Below are positions 1-11,328 of a DNA stretch of 64,000 nucleotides, in pieces (positions within the stretch are counted from its first letter, which is position 1; each line of letters begins with the position of its first letter). Source of the stretch: Bombardia bombarda (Eukaryota > Ascomycota > Sordariomycetes > Sordariales > Lasiosphaeriaceae). The position numbers and the translations under genes were made by a program. The notes under the pieces are model-generated. The model saw nothing but the letters and a program-made list of their open reading frames with translations. It was not told the origin of the DNA and did no database searches. The stretch is from contig JAULSR010000003.1 in NCBI GenBank assembly GCA_030512295.1, positions 806,001-870,000 on the forward strand. The letters are read 5' to 3'.

Positions 1-2729
1 TCCAAACACAACTCAACAATGCCCCAGTCATACTTTGAGATCCCGAAATGTCTGTAGTCTGAGCAATCTGAAAGATAAGCCCGCCTGCGTAGCTCGCAGA
101 ATATCTCTACAAGGTAGTTATACCACGCACCCTCGGCCCAACGACTCTGATACCATGATCGAGACATTTGAGTATTGATGGAGACCCCGTGGTCTAAAAG
201 GACCTTGAGAACTGGTTTGGCGAATTCGGTTGGTCGGAAGGTGACACCGTCAAGAGTATTTGCCAACAGATACGACGCGAAGGAACCATTGCCGTTAAAA
301 CACCCTGGATGCTCCAGACGCCATTCTACATACTCGTGTAGACCATGAAAACAAGAAATTCCAAGGACGCTCAGAGACTTCACACCCGCCGGGTTGCGAA
401 AGGGTCCTTGTAATAGGGGTTCGCTCATTTGCCCCCAGAGTTCATCTGGTGGCCTTTCAGTACCCCATTGGGCCAGGAATATGTTCTTTTCCAGTGCGTC
501 AAGAATCTCAAAGGTTTCAATCTCTGCTGTCAAGTCCACCTGTCGAAGCCGGCTGATATAGCGGATGACATGAGTTGGAAGACCTGGCCGAGTCGGAGTT
601 GTCTCATTTTTGACTCTCTTCTTAACTGGCGCCGAATCACCCTTCTTTCACTTGTTCAACTGCCTCCAAATTCCGAAGCGATAATTCTCATCCTTGATGT
701 AGTAACTGAAAAGTTCATCGCCAATCCCAACATATGTTACCTCGGCATACAAGGTCCATATCAAAACTTGGCCCACCCTCCCATCTGTTAGGTCGTACAT
801 CTTCGCCCTCGAACGAAGGTCCTCTTCGAGATACTATTGGATGGTTCGGTGTATAAACTTCACATTGCCATTTTTATCAACATCCAGAAGCCCTTTAGAC
901 CGGCCTTTATCTGGCTCAATGCCTTACGGCATCGTTCAAGGATCTCCTCTTCAGACTTGGCTCTCTCCGGGGTTGTGTTGCGATTCATGGGCTTCTCTTC
1001 GTCTACAGCGCAGATGAACAAGGAACATCCGAGAGCTGACAGACACTGGAATGATTCTTCCGCGAATTTTGTGAAGTTATCAAGATGCGTGAACCTGGAG
1101 TCTCTTGTTTCGCTTGCGAGCAAAACGCCGTTCATTCGCAGGGTCAATGCAAACAGATAGTAAGTACTCCGACGGTAATGAACATCGATGGAGTCCAGAA
1201 TCGCCGAAAACAGTTTGTTCAATTGATTAGGAGCCGACTTGACGCGGTTCGTAAGGACCCTGAGTGAATCGTGGTTGGATAGTCCGTCCTCCAGCGAACA
1301 CAGCACGAGCACCACACAGAGAAAGACGCCCTCTGCAATGTCACGCTTGGTGAGGTCGTGAAGCTTCATCTTGTTTTCTGGAGTGGACAGCCCTTCAAAC
1401 ACCGGCCATTCGCGGCTCGAAGCGCATATCTTCAAACTTTCTTGCGAGAGTGCTGCCCAGTTCTTAAGATGACGACAGAGTTCCACGAAAGTAACTCCCT
1501 GATGCTGATCAAGCTCATCTAGCCCGTCGATAAAAAAACATATGCGAAAAGAGCCCGCAATCTCGGGCACACCCTCTACTAGGCGTCGGAATACAGCTTT
1601 TATGTCCTTCTCGCCGATATCTATCGGCTTTTCCAACCGCAAATTCCTTGCGACTGTTGCCGGGTCCCAATGCCGAGGGAAGAGCAGACCATGGGTCAGT
1701 CCTCTGAATGTCTTTTGGTGTTGACTTCCGGGATTCCACAGAAAGAACCTGGCTGTAACAAGCTTTTTGTCTCCTGACCACTCCTTCAGCAGTTCGGTCG
1801 TTTTGGTGTGATCTGTTACGTGCTTCACGAGAGTGGATTTTCCTGAGCCTGGCTTTCCAGTGATGTGAAAAATGCCAGCGTTTTGTCGCAGCCAAGATGC
1901 AAAATGAACTTCCGTCTCGCGCGCCCCGGTGTCAGCAGAATCTTCGAGAATCTAGTCGAATGTTTTTGATGCTGCATCGTGTACCTCTTCCACTCAAACG
2001 CTGGTCTCAAGAGAATTAAGGGCGCGGAGGATCATCTGTTGGTTAAGGGTGACCTGTGCCTCAACTGTGAGGCCACTGGCTTCTCTGAGCTTTTTGCGAA
2101 ACATGTCGTTGCTGTCGGACAACGGCTCAAGCCAATCTGCGCTCGCCATTGCCGACTCCATGCTTTTCAGTTTGTCCAAGATATCATCTCGTTGAATCTC
2201 GGCATCTTTCAACTGCTCAATAACAAAGCTAACCTCTTGGCTTCGTTTGTTAGTTTTAGTGATGCAGATGTAAAGAGAAAACTTACTGAGTGGTAGTTGT
2301 CAGCAACAGATTTAAAGTCTGGCTTGACTTTTGAAGGTTATGCTCTATCCTCTCAATGTCACTTTTCTTCAGTAAAATCTTCAGAGCCGCCTTTGTGCTT
2401 GATAGCATTGATCCTTGCTGAGAACTTTGACACTTTTCGAGTATCTACACAAGATCTTTGGCCACATCCTCACACCTGGACGCCACGATAAGAAGAGAGT
2501 TGTTGACCTCGCCATTCCTCGACCCTGACAATGGCACCCGAAGTCGACTTTTCAGCAGGTCGTCTACAACAGCTTGCATTGCCTCGACAGCGCCGGTGAT
2601 GGCTTGGTGATTCTGGGTCTGGCCATCATTGGAGTCATAGATTTCCTTCAATACCCTCCAAGCTTCAGATGCATGTTTTAGTATGTCAAGCACATTGCAT
2701 GAGAACGCCATCGCTGATATTGGATCCAT
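1..2729 (-). pseudogene. Decayed NACHT-type NLR (STAND) receptor gene, 3' end outside window
   Basis: Fungal NLR proteins are signal-sensing NTPases linked to heterokaryon incompatibility and innate immunity. The reading starts MDPISAMAFSCNVLDIL, a fungal STAND N-terminal domain. A 58-nt intron (2229-2286, GTAAGT donor, TTAG acceptor) follows. The NACHT core has Walker A GKPGSGKST (about 1840), Walker B FFIDGLDELD (about 1530) and a CASSREWPVF sensor-like motif. Downstream come an FIHRTIQ-type segment and an ankyrin-like unit (VLLDHGVSIN) near 200. The frame is broken by stops at 2445-2447, 1994-1996, 1952-1954 and 834-836, and by frame shifts near 895 and 650. About 30 residues seem to be missing after the sensor motif (DIAEGVFL). 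The stop at 1952 replaces the Trp expected in the FDWILED-like motif (TGG to TAG). The stops are substitutions, so this is decay rather than only indel error. Family assignment is firm; function is lost by inference. Confidence 0.85.
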
Positions 2730-3580
2730 CTTGGAGGCACGAGCCGTGAGGCAGATTGGCGAAATCTTGCTTAATCAACTCGAGGATTGTCGTGCTGTGG
2801 GGCCATTGATGGGTAATACTCCAGGGACCGTCCAGTGAAAGAATCAACCAGGAGTCGTGAATATCAATACGGGTAAACAGGGGAGGTACGACAACGCCCA
2901 GATGAAGTTGCACGACGAGGTTGCGTGTTGAGATCCGCATGTGCTTCTGCAACTGATAGAGCAACGATAATTCAGGAGGAAGAGCCAGGCAGACGAGGAA
3001 ACGAGATTTTCAGTCAGACCCTGTGCGTGCGGGGTGTTTATCGCTCGCGCTGGTTACGGATGTTGTGGAACGAGATAAACTGCACAACGAATGTCGGATG
3101 GATCGATTGGCTGAAAGAGAGCACAAAGATTATGCCTGATCAATCGGAAAATGTAACATGACGAGCATAATTATGTTGCTATCTCGGTTTCTCAACAGAG
3201 CGGCATCCTGAAACAGAATTCGGCCCCTGTCCTCCGTCAACGGTGCATCTGCGTACCATCAACCTAGGTTTTGTTAGCAATGATGGTCACATCTATGGAT
3301 TGTACACCCGTCACTATACCAGGAATTTGTCAAGCTACAGCTGTGGCCTCTGCGCACAGATAGCGTATTGTCCTGGACGGCCCGGTTCTCTTTTGTAACG
3401 TCGCGTTCGGAGTTGTTCAAGTGATCAAATACATATCTAGTTGGATAGTCTAATAAGGTTGAAAGCTGCGTAAGAAGCGACGAGAGGTAGGCAGTAAAAT
3501 TCATGGGCAAAAGTCGAATATAGCGCACTGATCCTGTTGGTTGCTTTCCCCAGCAACATAACCACAAAGGGACAAATTCG
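2730..3580. other. Intergenic: NLR relic to ankyrin gene
   Basis: Holds the presumed promoter of the NLR relic and the 3' flank of the ankyrin gene, both on the minus strand. The short ORFs here have no recognisable domain or codon bias. I see nothing else. Confidence 0.5.
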
Positions 3581-6500
3581 TCATCGTTCGCTCCGGCCAG
3601 CGCGTCCACCTCGGATAGCGACAGCCTCAATCTTAGCATCCCCGGCTTTCGAGCTCGAATCAGCAGTCCACAGTCCCGTCTCTCTCCACCCCAACCCCTT
3701 GCCCACCTTCCAACGCGGTCGCACCGCCTGGCGAAGCCGGACCAGCAGCCTGTCACACCCGCCATAGCACATGACATCGTCGAGATAATCCCCAATCCTC
3801 TTTCCCGACTCCGTCTTGATGGTAGGGTCGGCACCAGATCGCAAGAGAATCTCGACATAGTCGATCCAAGGCTGAAGATTCTCATACTTCACCGGAAGCC
3901 AAGTGCAGTACGCCAAAACGAAGCTGTTTCCCCTCAGCCGCTTTCGCTTCTCCAAGTTCCCCACGGGCTTGCCTCTGCCAAACATGAAGTTCAGCATCTG
4001 CTTGCGATGGACCAGCATCCACCATAAAGCCGTGTGTCCTGTCCCATGTCGTGCTGCGGCATTGGGGTTTACGCCAGAGCGCAAGAGAAGTGTCAGCGTA
4101 TTGGTATCTTGGAACCTGCACGCTTCTCGGAGGTACTCGAAATGCAGGTCATCAGGGACTTTGGCTGTCAGGGGCTGTGCCACGAGAAGTGCTTTGAGAA
4201 TCTTTGTCCTCCCTTCTGCTGATGAGAGGCGGATCGTCTGGAGAAGGGGATTTCTCGTCTCGCGGCGATATGGGCGTGGTTCTTTCCAGTCAAAGTCAGC
4301 CAAAGCGTTTTCTTTGGCATGCTCAAGTATCCACTTCAGGTTATCCCAGCCCTCTTCAACTTCTTCATAATCGGAAATGTGGACTTTTGCTCCGTATTGA
4401 AGCAGAAGGTCGATATGGCTGTTGCGCGTGATTGCCAGAGATATTGCAGCGTAGCCTTTCTCATCCGTCAGATTTACATCCGCGCCGCGATGAAGTAGAC
4501 CCCGTATTCTGGGCTCGGGGAGGTTCCTAAGTAGAGCCTCGTGCAAGAATGACGAGCCGTTGAACGGCTCTCTGAGCAGCTGGGGCAGATTGTATCTGCT
4601 TTTATGAAGCATCAGGCTCCAAAGCAAATCAGACTTTGATAGAAGTGCCCCAAGAAGCAGCTTTGGGTCTTCGCCTATCTGTTGGTAGGTATCCATTTCG
4701 CAGAGAAATGAGAATGATTTCGTGCTAAAATGTTCTGACCTGGCAAGGCCGTGGAACGCGGTCGAAATATCATCCTCCTGGATGTTGAGGCCATGATCAA
4801 TGAGCGTCTGGCATGCCTCGAGGTGGCCAAGTCCAAAAAGTCTACAAAAGACAGTATCGGGTGATCGAGGTTTGCCCACTTGAACGATTACTTCTCTTGG
4901 GGTTTCATCAAGCCCAGCATTCGGGTCCGCACCACGTTGTATGAGCATCTCGAAGATTTCCAGACGAGCCTGATATATCGGGTGGTCAGGCCCAGCAGAG
5001 TATACGAGGCCAACATGAGGGCTGTATCCAGCTCTATCTTTAGCATTGAAGTTGATTCCATGGTCCAGCAGAAGAGAGACACAGTCCAATATCTGCTGTT
5101 TCCGGCAGGGCGTTTCCACCTCCAACTCATTCCCTGAAAGCCATTGAGGATTGATATCGTCATGTACAACCTGGAGCCTATTTGGTCTCTGGCAATGAGG
5201 AAAGGTTGGAGCGTAAGTATGCGACCGACAGTGAAAGGCGGAGTGGCCCATCACAGCATGTAGTGCATTGACGCCTTGCTTTGAGGCTGCTGAAACCGGA
5301 GCTCCTCCTTCCAGTAGCGCAAGCATAACACGAAGCTGATGACTTCCTGCGGCGATAACGAGCGGGGGGTACTGACAGTCTTCACCCAATACGTTGAAGG
5401 GGCTCGGCTCAGTACTCGCACCACGTCGCAAGAGTTTGCGGACCAGTCTCTCCCTATGCACATCAGGAGTTGGCTCAGTTTTGAGACAGTTGCGGCGACC
5501 GACATTGACGAGGCCTTGAGAGCAAGGCAGGCACGCCAGATCCAGCGGTCGTAAACCTTTGACAATTGGTTGGTGTTGGTCTCGTGACATGGACCATTTG
5601 AACCCCAACGAATACGGACCTCGCGGTGTCATCCAGGCCCTGTCTTGGATCTGCTCAGGCATCTCCATGCAGGCAACATGGACATCGGCTCCAAGATCGA
5701 CTAGGCGACATGCTCCATCAAAGTCACCAAACACACAGGCGTCAACCAGCGGCGTATATCCCCAACCAAGATCGTCATCGATATCGGCTCCATGGGTGAT
5801 CAGGCACTTGATAGCATCCCATTGACCCATGAGATAGGCATGCCATATCGGAGAAAGGTTGAAAGCATCTGTGAGATGCACATCTTGTCCTTTCTCAATG
5901 AAATACTCAACCAGGCTGGTGTCTCCAGCGGCGGCTGCATTGTGCAGCAATGTTATTCCCATATGGTTGAAGGAGGCATTGTCTGGAGCGTTTGCGCCTG
6001 CCAAAGCATCAAATACCTCCCTATGATGATTGCATACGGCAAGATGAGATGGCGTCCACAACGGGTACTTCTTATACTGTTGTACTTGGCCAGACGGCTC
6101 TTCGTAGCCGCCCACAAAGAACCAGCCACCGGCTGAGGGAAGTATGTTTGGAGCTTTGCAACAAATTTTTCGAGATGGAACCTGCAGTTGAGCGCCATGT
6201 TCGATGAGATGCGTGACTGAGGCCGTATGGCCGCCAAGGGATGCAAGGTGGATGGGAAAGAAGAATGTGTGCCCAAATGGGGTATCCCACGACTTGCGCT
6301 GTCCGGCGCCCAGATCAAACGTCGGAGTCATAACAGCCCAGGATTCAGGGAGAGCCGTCTTCTTCCACGGATCGCTCCACTCGACCTTGTCATACTGATG
6401 CAAGAAATAGTGGTGACTCTTGAGCTGGTCTCCCAGCCTTGTCGTGTCCAGTTTGCCGGCATCTTTCAAGATCATTGCGCGATTTGGGTCAGCGCCTGAC

Positions 6501-6838
6501 TTCAACAGCTTCCCCACGATGTCATCCAATCCACAGGCGGTGGCCCAGAAGAGCAACCCGGGCAATTGTTGTGCGGCGGCTCGATACAGAACGGTACTGA
6601 ACACGGCATTGAGAGCGCGAGAAGTTGCGCCCAGCGAGATGAAATCTCGAATCGCACTGGGGATTTCCGACGGTAGAGGCGTGTTGGCGCGCGAGCGCCT
6701 ACTGATGCGTTGTTGTTTCTCCTTTTGTTTGCGCTCATGTTGATCCTGAGCGAGCAATAGCTCCGAGATGAGAAAATGGATCTCAGTCGGCAGCGACTGA
6801 AGGGATGCGGGGTCCGTCTCGTCGATAGGTACAGACAT
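3581..6838 (-). CDS. F-box-like/ankyrin repeat protein, 1085 aa
   Basis: A single uninterrupted ORF. Residues 12-30 (LQSLPTEIHFLISELLL) resemble the short F-box-like helix that opens many Pezizomycotina ankyrin proteins. From about residue 95 to 1050 at least ten ankyrin units are readable, for example IVGKLLKSGADPN, VTHLIEHGA, AIKCLITHGADI, CRLVDLGADV, VSLLLDHGINFN, FEMLIQRGADPN, RGLLHRGADVN and VEILLRSGADPT. No enzymatic domain or signal peptide is seen. Ankyrin arrays bind protein partners; the partner here is unknown, and a link to SCF ubiquitin ligases through the F-box-like segment is only an inference. It lies in the same orientation 0.85 kb upstream of the NLR relic. A relic resembling its 5' end lies at 9.2-9.5 kb. 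The start is the only ATG giving the MSVPIDETD N-terminus, which that relic also shows. Confidence 0.88.
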   Translation of the reverse strand: MSVPIDETDPASLQSLPTEIHFLISELLLAQDQHERKQKEKQQRISRRSRANTPLPSEIPSAIRDFISLGATSRALNAVFSTVLYRAAAQQLPGLLFWATACGLDDIVGKLLKSGADPNRAMILKDAGKLDTTRLGDQLKSHHYFLHQYDKVEWSDPWKKTALPESWAVMTPTFDLGAGQRKSWDTPFGHTFFFPIHLASLGGHTASVTHLIEHGAQLQVPSRKICCKAPNILPSAGGWFFVGGYEEPSGQVQQYKKYPLWTPSHLAVCNHHREVFDALAGANAPDNASFNHMGITLLHNAAAAGDTSLVEYFIEKGQDVHLTDAFNLSPIWHAYLMGQWDAIKCLITHGADIDDDLGWGYTPLVDACVFGDFDGACRLVDLGADVHVACMEMPEQIQDRAWMTPRGPYSLGFKWSMSRDQHQPIVKGLRPLDLACLPCSQGLVNVGRRNCLKTEPTPDVHRERLVRKLLRRGASTEPSPFNVLGEDCQYPPLVIAAGSHQLRVMLALLEGGAPVSAASKQGVNALHAVMGHSAFHCRSHTYAPTFPHCQRPNRLQVVHDDINPQWLSGNELEVETPCRKQQILDCVSLLLDHGINFNAKDRAGYSPHVGLVYSAGPDHPIYQARLEIFEMLIQRGADPNAGLDETPREVIVQVGKPRSPDTVFCRLFGLGHLEACQTLIDHGLNIQEDDISTAFHGLARSEHFSTKSFSFLCEMDTYQQIGEDPKLLLGALLSKSDLLWSLMLHKSRYNLPQLLREPFNGSSFLHEALLRNLPEPRIRGLLHRGADVNLTDEKGYAAISLAITRNSHIDLLLQYGAKVHISDYEEVEEGWDNLKWILEHAKENALADFDWKEPRPYRRETRNPLLQTIRLSSAEGRTKILKALLVAQPLTAKVPDDLHFEYLREACRFQDTNTLTLLLRSGVNPNAAARHGTGHTALWWMLVHRKQMLNFMFGRGKPVGNLEKRKRLRGNSFVLAYCTWLPVKYENLQPWIDYVEILLRSGADPTIKTESGKRIGDYLDDVMCYGGCDRLLVRLRQAVRPRWKVGKGLGWRETGLWTADSSSKAGDAKIEAVAIRGGRAGRSER

Positions 6839-8239
6839 GATGTAGAGTGAGAGGAAGATGGCTCGGAAGAATCGAAGTTGAAGCCATCTCGGCGCGCTGT
6901 ACGTAGGTAGGTAGGGCAGGAAACTGCAGCGGGACTTGGATCCCTCGTGGGAAAGTGGCCAAGTTGGATCTAGGACAGCTGGTGCCTAGACTAGGCCAAC
7001 TGGACTCATCATCAAGGCTCTAGCTTAGTATGATGACTCTACCATAGGAGCCTATTGTGCCCACTAAGTGGCTGTATAGGGGTCAGGTGGTGGCCAGGCG
7101 GTTATCCCTATACTGGGGGCCTTAAAATATGGGGGTCACGATGAAATTTCTAGAGGGCATCAGGCCTATGAGGCTCAAACTCTATTTCCCCCATTTTCAG
7201 CTTTAGCTCACTATTGCCCTACGACATATGCGGTGTAACATGTGGTCCAAAACTAGGTACCTACCTACCTTACTAAAAAATCCCACCACCGGCCAATACA
7301 TTCACCAACCAGCTCCTTCCATGTTCAGTTTAACCCACATGCAACCAATCGCTAATATGACGATATTCTGACTTTTAACGATAAAACTCCGGCCCTCACT
7401 CAAATTTGTATAGGGCTAACGATAAACCTGAGCATTAAGATAATTGTAAGGATCGTTGCTGAGTCACTCATACAAACATGAACAGTCCAATCTCAGCAGC
7501 CTTTGCGCCGTCCTAGCTCTATGGCTCGGCCTCGATAGCGACGAGGACTGAAGTATCTGCAGGTGTTGAGGGAGATGTTAAGAGATTATGTTGAAAGAAG
7601 ACCAGGCGGTTCACACAAACTCAGAAACAGTGGCTCATCAGAAGCAGGTTCGTGACCTTTCCTTTTTGAATTCATGCGATACTATCCTCGTTTCTAGACT
7701 GCCCAGCGTACGTCTCGTCCATGAGTGAAGCTACTAACGGTGCACTTTGGTTATCCAGGATGCTTAGGTAGGGATCGTCTCTCCCCTCAGAACATGACAT
7801 ATCGCAATCATCAAGGAAAATCAACGAGTCCAAAGAGTAGCAGTGCGCACATAGTCTACCCGTAGATAAGCGGACTCAGTACGACTATCAGTCTTCTCGA
7901 TCGAGTTGCACCAAGAGGCAGCCTCTCATTGACCAGCCAACCGGACCCTGACGTCAGCATGGGCTTGACCCACAAGCCTACTGCGGCAGGTTGTCGAAAT
8001 CCCTCCCAATCCAGTCCACGTTAGGGTTCTCCAGTTCCAGGTCGAATGTGTAGAAAATCTTGGCTGCCTACGTAGCGAAAATCGCTTGGAGGAATAGCCA
8101 AGATATCTCGGAGTTAAGATGCATACCCCCGGTAGCTCCACTGCCTATGCAGGTGCATCGCTGCGGTGCCAAGGCTCAGGAAGCATGGGCCATTCGCAAA
8201 TCGACAAAGAGGAAAAGAAGACCGGAGCCCATCTGTTGT
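6839..8239. other. Intergenic, AT-richer, no gene recognised
   Basis: Contains the ankyrin gene promoter near 6.85 kb with a GTAGGTAGGTAGGG run, then sequence with frequent stops in every frame. The lost 5' exon of the aldo/keto reductase relic should fall at its right end, but I could not recognise it. Confidence 0.5.
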
Positions 8240-8996
8240 CCAGCTGCACTCTAAGCGTCGTGCCGACATCTTCCTGGCCACTAAGTTCGGCATCAAATTC
8301 TCAGTTAACGACAAGGGCGAGTAGAACATCTCGGCCGATAACAGCCCCGATTTCTTTAGCGAATGCCTCGAGGGCAGTCTGCAGAAGATGGGCGTCGACT
8401 ACGTTGATCTCTGCTACGTCCACCGTCTCGACCCCAAGGTGCCTGTCGAGAAGACAATAGAGCTATTGGCCAAGGCAAAGAAGTAAGCTAGGGCTCTAAT
8501 GTCCTATCCAGGAGAGATACATACTTGCTGTGCCCATACTAACACCTCCATATCAGGGATGGCAAAATCAAAGCCATCGGCATCACCGTCTTCGCGTACT
8601 CGCCGCTGGGTCGCTGCTTCCTGACGGGTCAGATCAGGAGCACCGACGACTTTGCGCCCGACGACTTCCGCCGCATCGTGCCGTGCTTCAGCCCCGAGAA
8701 CTTCGCTAAAAAAAGATCTAGTACTAGTTGAACGCTTTACAGCCCTCGCAGATAAGAAGGGCTGCACGCCGGGCCAGCTGGTGCTCGCGTGGTTGTCGGT
8801 GCAGGGTGAGGACATCATACTGATCCCCGGCACGAAAAAGCTCAAGTATTTGGAGGAGAATGTCGAGGCGGTCAAGGTGCATCTCTCGAAGGAGGAGGTC
8901 CAGGAGATCAGGGACGAAGTCGAGAAGGCCGAGGTTGCAGGTCACCGCAACCCGCCAGGTCTGTTCACCGAGTATTCGGTGACTGTCGAGCTTTGA
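8240..8996 (+). pseudogene. Aldo/keto reductase pseudogene
   Basis: AKR-family enzymes are NADPH-dependent (alpha/beta)8-barrel oxidoreductases. Clear family stretches are RADIFLATKFG, GVDYVDLCYVHRLDP, FAYSPLGRCFLTGQI, GQLVLAWLSVQGEDI and IPGTKKLKYLEENV. An ordinary intron is kept (8483-8556, GTAAGC...TATCAG), so this is a genomic copy and not a retrocopy. Damage: the 5' part with the Asp-Val-Tyr active-site region is not recognisable; TAG stops the frame at 8322-8324; about 45 residues are missing between KIKAIGITV and FAYSPLGR near 8590; and an A7 run near 8705-8712 shifts the frame by one base. The C-terminal quarter remains open to 8996. The combination of deletion, nonsense and frame shift makes a functional enzyme very unlikely. 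Confidence 0.85.
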
Positions 8997-9197
8997 GGCG
9001 GGTATCCTTGCGAGAGGTATCTATCGAAGCTGATCTGGTGAATCGAATAGAGAATCCTCTAGCGTTAACACATCTCTAATCCCACGAAAGGAATGCTCTC
9101 CTAAGGGAGAAGGCATCAATCATCTTGTCTGGGGTGGTTCCAAAGCCGCCTTTGCATGTGATCGGATTGGTCATCTTTGCAAGATGACTGACATGCG

Positions 9198-9467
9198 TTA
9201 ATATTGAGCAACGCGAAGTGGCACCTTGATACATATAGGGTGGTATGCTGACTTTATATCGTGTAGTCCATGAGCTTTGGTGACGAAGAAGGCTGGCTGA
9301 TTACTATTGGTAGAATCTCCCCGGTAAAGTTCAGTACCGATGACATGGTCTTCGCCAAATGGGGGGTTCGAATTCTGGCCAGGCCAAAGAACAATTTCCG
9401 TTATTAATGAGGCCCGATCCGTGGTTCTTGTCGAGTCCGTCTCGTCAATAGGTGCAAACATGGCCAC
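9198..9467 (-). pseudogene. Relic resembling the 5' end of the ankyrin gene
   Basis: The 89-codon reading begins with a PIDETD motif shared with the ankyrin protein at 3581-6838. The first 27 nt differ from that gene at three positions, all C/T. A second block, ELYR...FFVTKAHGLHDI, aligns with residues of the form VLYR...LLFWATACGLDDI in the ankyrin protein, in the same order. The intervening sequence is shortened and no ankyrin array follows. I read it as a decayed copy of the 5' end of a paralogue. The match is short, so common origin is an inference. Confidence 0.5.
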
Positions 9468-11328
9468 TTGAGTTCAAGCAGTCCCATCAAGCTTCAGTGA
9501 TCGAACAGACGGTCTGATGGTGAACACATAGAGGTGAATTTTGTCAAACGCTGAAGTGCTAGATTTAGATTGTGTTGTGCTAATCGCGAAAAGTTGCCCC
9601 GGCTGCTGAGGTGCCTAGCAGTTCGACCAAGGTTGGCAGAAAAATGGACTTACCACATCGTGGCTAGCTCTGCAGCACCCCTTGTCGTCGATCAACCTCA
9701 AAGCCGGAATTCAAGCCTCTTTGTCCAGCACAGCCGATGGCAGACTCCACGGCTGCAGAAAAGAAAGGTCCGGAACTTAGAGTGCCGACATCATAACAGA
9801 TTGGCGTCGGGGCGGGAAATTGTTAGCGCAACGTGGTGACCCCCCTCAGGTTGCCTGGCTCGCCTGAGATTCACTGAAATCTTCCGGAAATAAACAGTAG
9901 GGGACTTCAGGGCAAGGTGAGAAAGCGCTACGGACGGAGCCCCCACTGTCACGTGGATGACGCGCAATGCACGAGAGCCAACGAAACAAGCCTCGCTGTG
10001 CCGAGCACAGAGCCTGGGACGGCTGAAAGCGATGATCGGGCGGCCAATGGGGTGCTGTTCCGCTCTTAGTGGGGGATAGCGTACCATGGCCGTCGGATGT
10101 GAGTGCGCGTTCCTGCGCTTTCTTACGCTAGAACTCAGATTATAGCATAGGCACAAAAAGTGGCCATCAACATTTTCGGCTGGGTACAGTCGGGATGGAG
10201 GGAGACGAGTCCTGCTGTTACGCAATTGCATAAATGGGTAACATGAAGTGAAGCACGAGTAGAAGTTGCCACCACAGTTTTGGGGGGATGAAATGGAACA
10301 TGCACCCGGGTCCCACACAGTAAAGTGCTGCGGGAGCTAGCGAATGTCTTTGGAGTGTTCCATTTCCCCTGATTAACCCAGAGCCGACGAAAAGACTGAT
10401 CGTGGGGGGAGGGATGGATCCGGCAGCCACCGACAGAGGGACAATAAAGAGACGTGGGGGCGCTTTTCGAGCTTTGCCCCACCGGGCGCCGGGCCACCAG
10501 TGAGTCGCGAGTTCCCATTTCGTGCGTAGGCAAACCAAGCTCGGGCAGCGACCACTAACAACTGACCATTCAGATGTCGGAACCATGTTTGCCATGCGCG
10601 CCTTCCGTCGGCAGGTGTTTGCAAGTTTATTAACGCCCGTTTTCTGTAATCCCCTCCACCATCCCGAAGAGGTCCATCCCTTTGGTCCCACCGGGCACTC
10701 ACCGCTGCTTGCTCCCGTCCATTACATGGAAACAAGTCGACCGCAGCTTTTACCAAGCAACCACCAAGCAACCACCAAGCAACAGGGGGTCCCCAGAATA
10801 TAGAATTTGAGATAGTTCATGTGATCATATCATGGTATCAACTGGCTCGTCAGATGTCCGCACACCAAAGTTCATGTTGTGGCGTCGACGTCCCGTGAGA
10901 CATTGAAGGGATGCTTTTGTACGGCGTTGGTTGTGGTTCCCCCACGCTTCACAATGTAAGTTGCCGCTATTGTCCGCTTTATACGCCCGGTCGTGGGTTG
11001 GAGCCACAATGTTTGCTGCTACACAGTACATTTATTCTGCTTCATACAAGGACCATGTTGTCAGTACTACACATACAGAGCGAAGGATGCTCCGAAGATA
11101 GGTAACTGAACCCCCACCTCGCACATCACTTAATACCTTCGTCATAATGTTGCACCTTTCCTTTGTCTTACCTGACCAGAACACCAGCCTCAAGTACTTC
11201 CGGTACTTGAGAAGCATATAACACTTGATTCGGCACCACTCAGCTTGACAGACATTTCCAAACCATCCATCTACCTGTTTTCACACTCAATTCAAATACT
11301 TGTTCATATGATATCCTGACAGTCCAAC
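9468..11328. other. Intergenic, no gene recognised
   Basis: Several overlapping minus-strand ORFs of 130-175 codons lie at 9791-10771, but they overlap one another in different frames and show no domain, so I treat them as chance. A short tandem direct repeat (CCAAGCAA units) is at about 10,755-10,785. The right end is the aldolase promoter. Confidence 0.5.

Noticed and set aside
9360..9385. GGTTCGAATTC resembling a tRNA B box
   Set aside because: No matching A box, anticodon arm or acceptor stem nearby.
9791..10771. Cluster of overlapping minus-strand ORFs of 130-175 codons
   Set aside because: They overlap each other in different frames, and no frame resembles a protein family.
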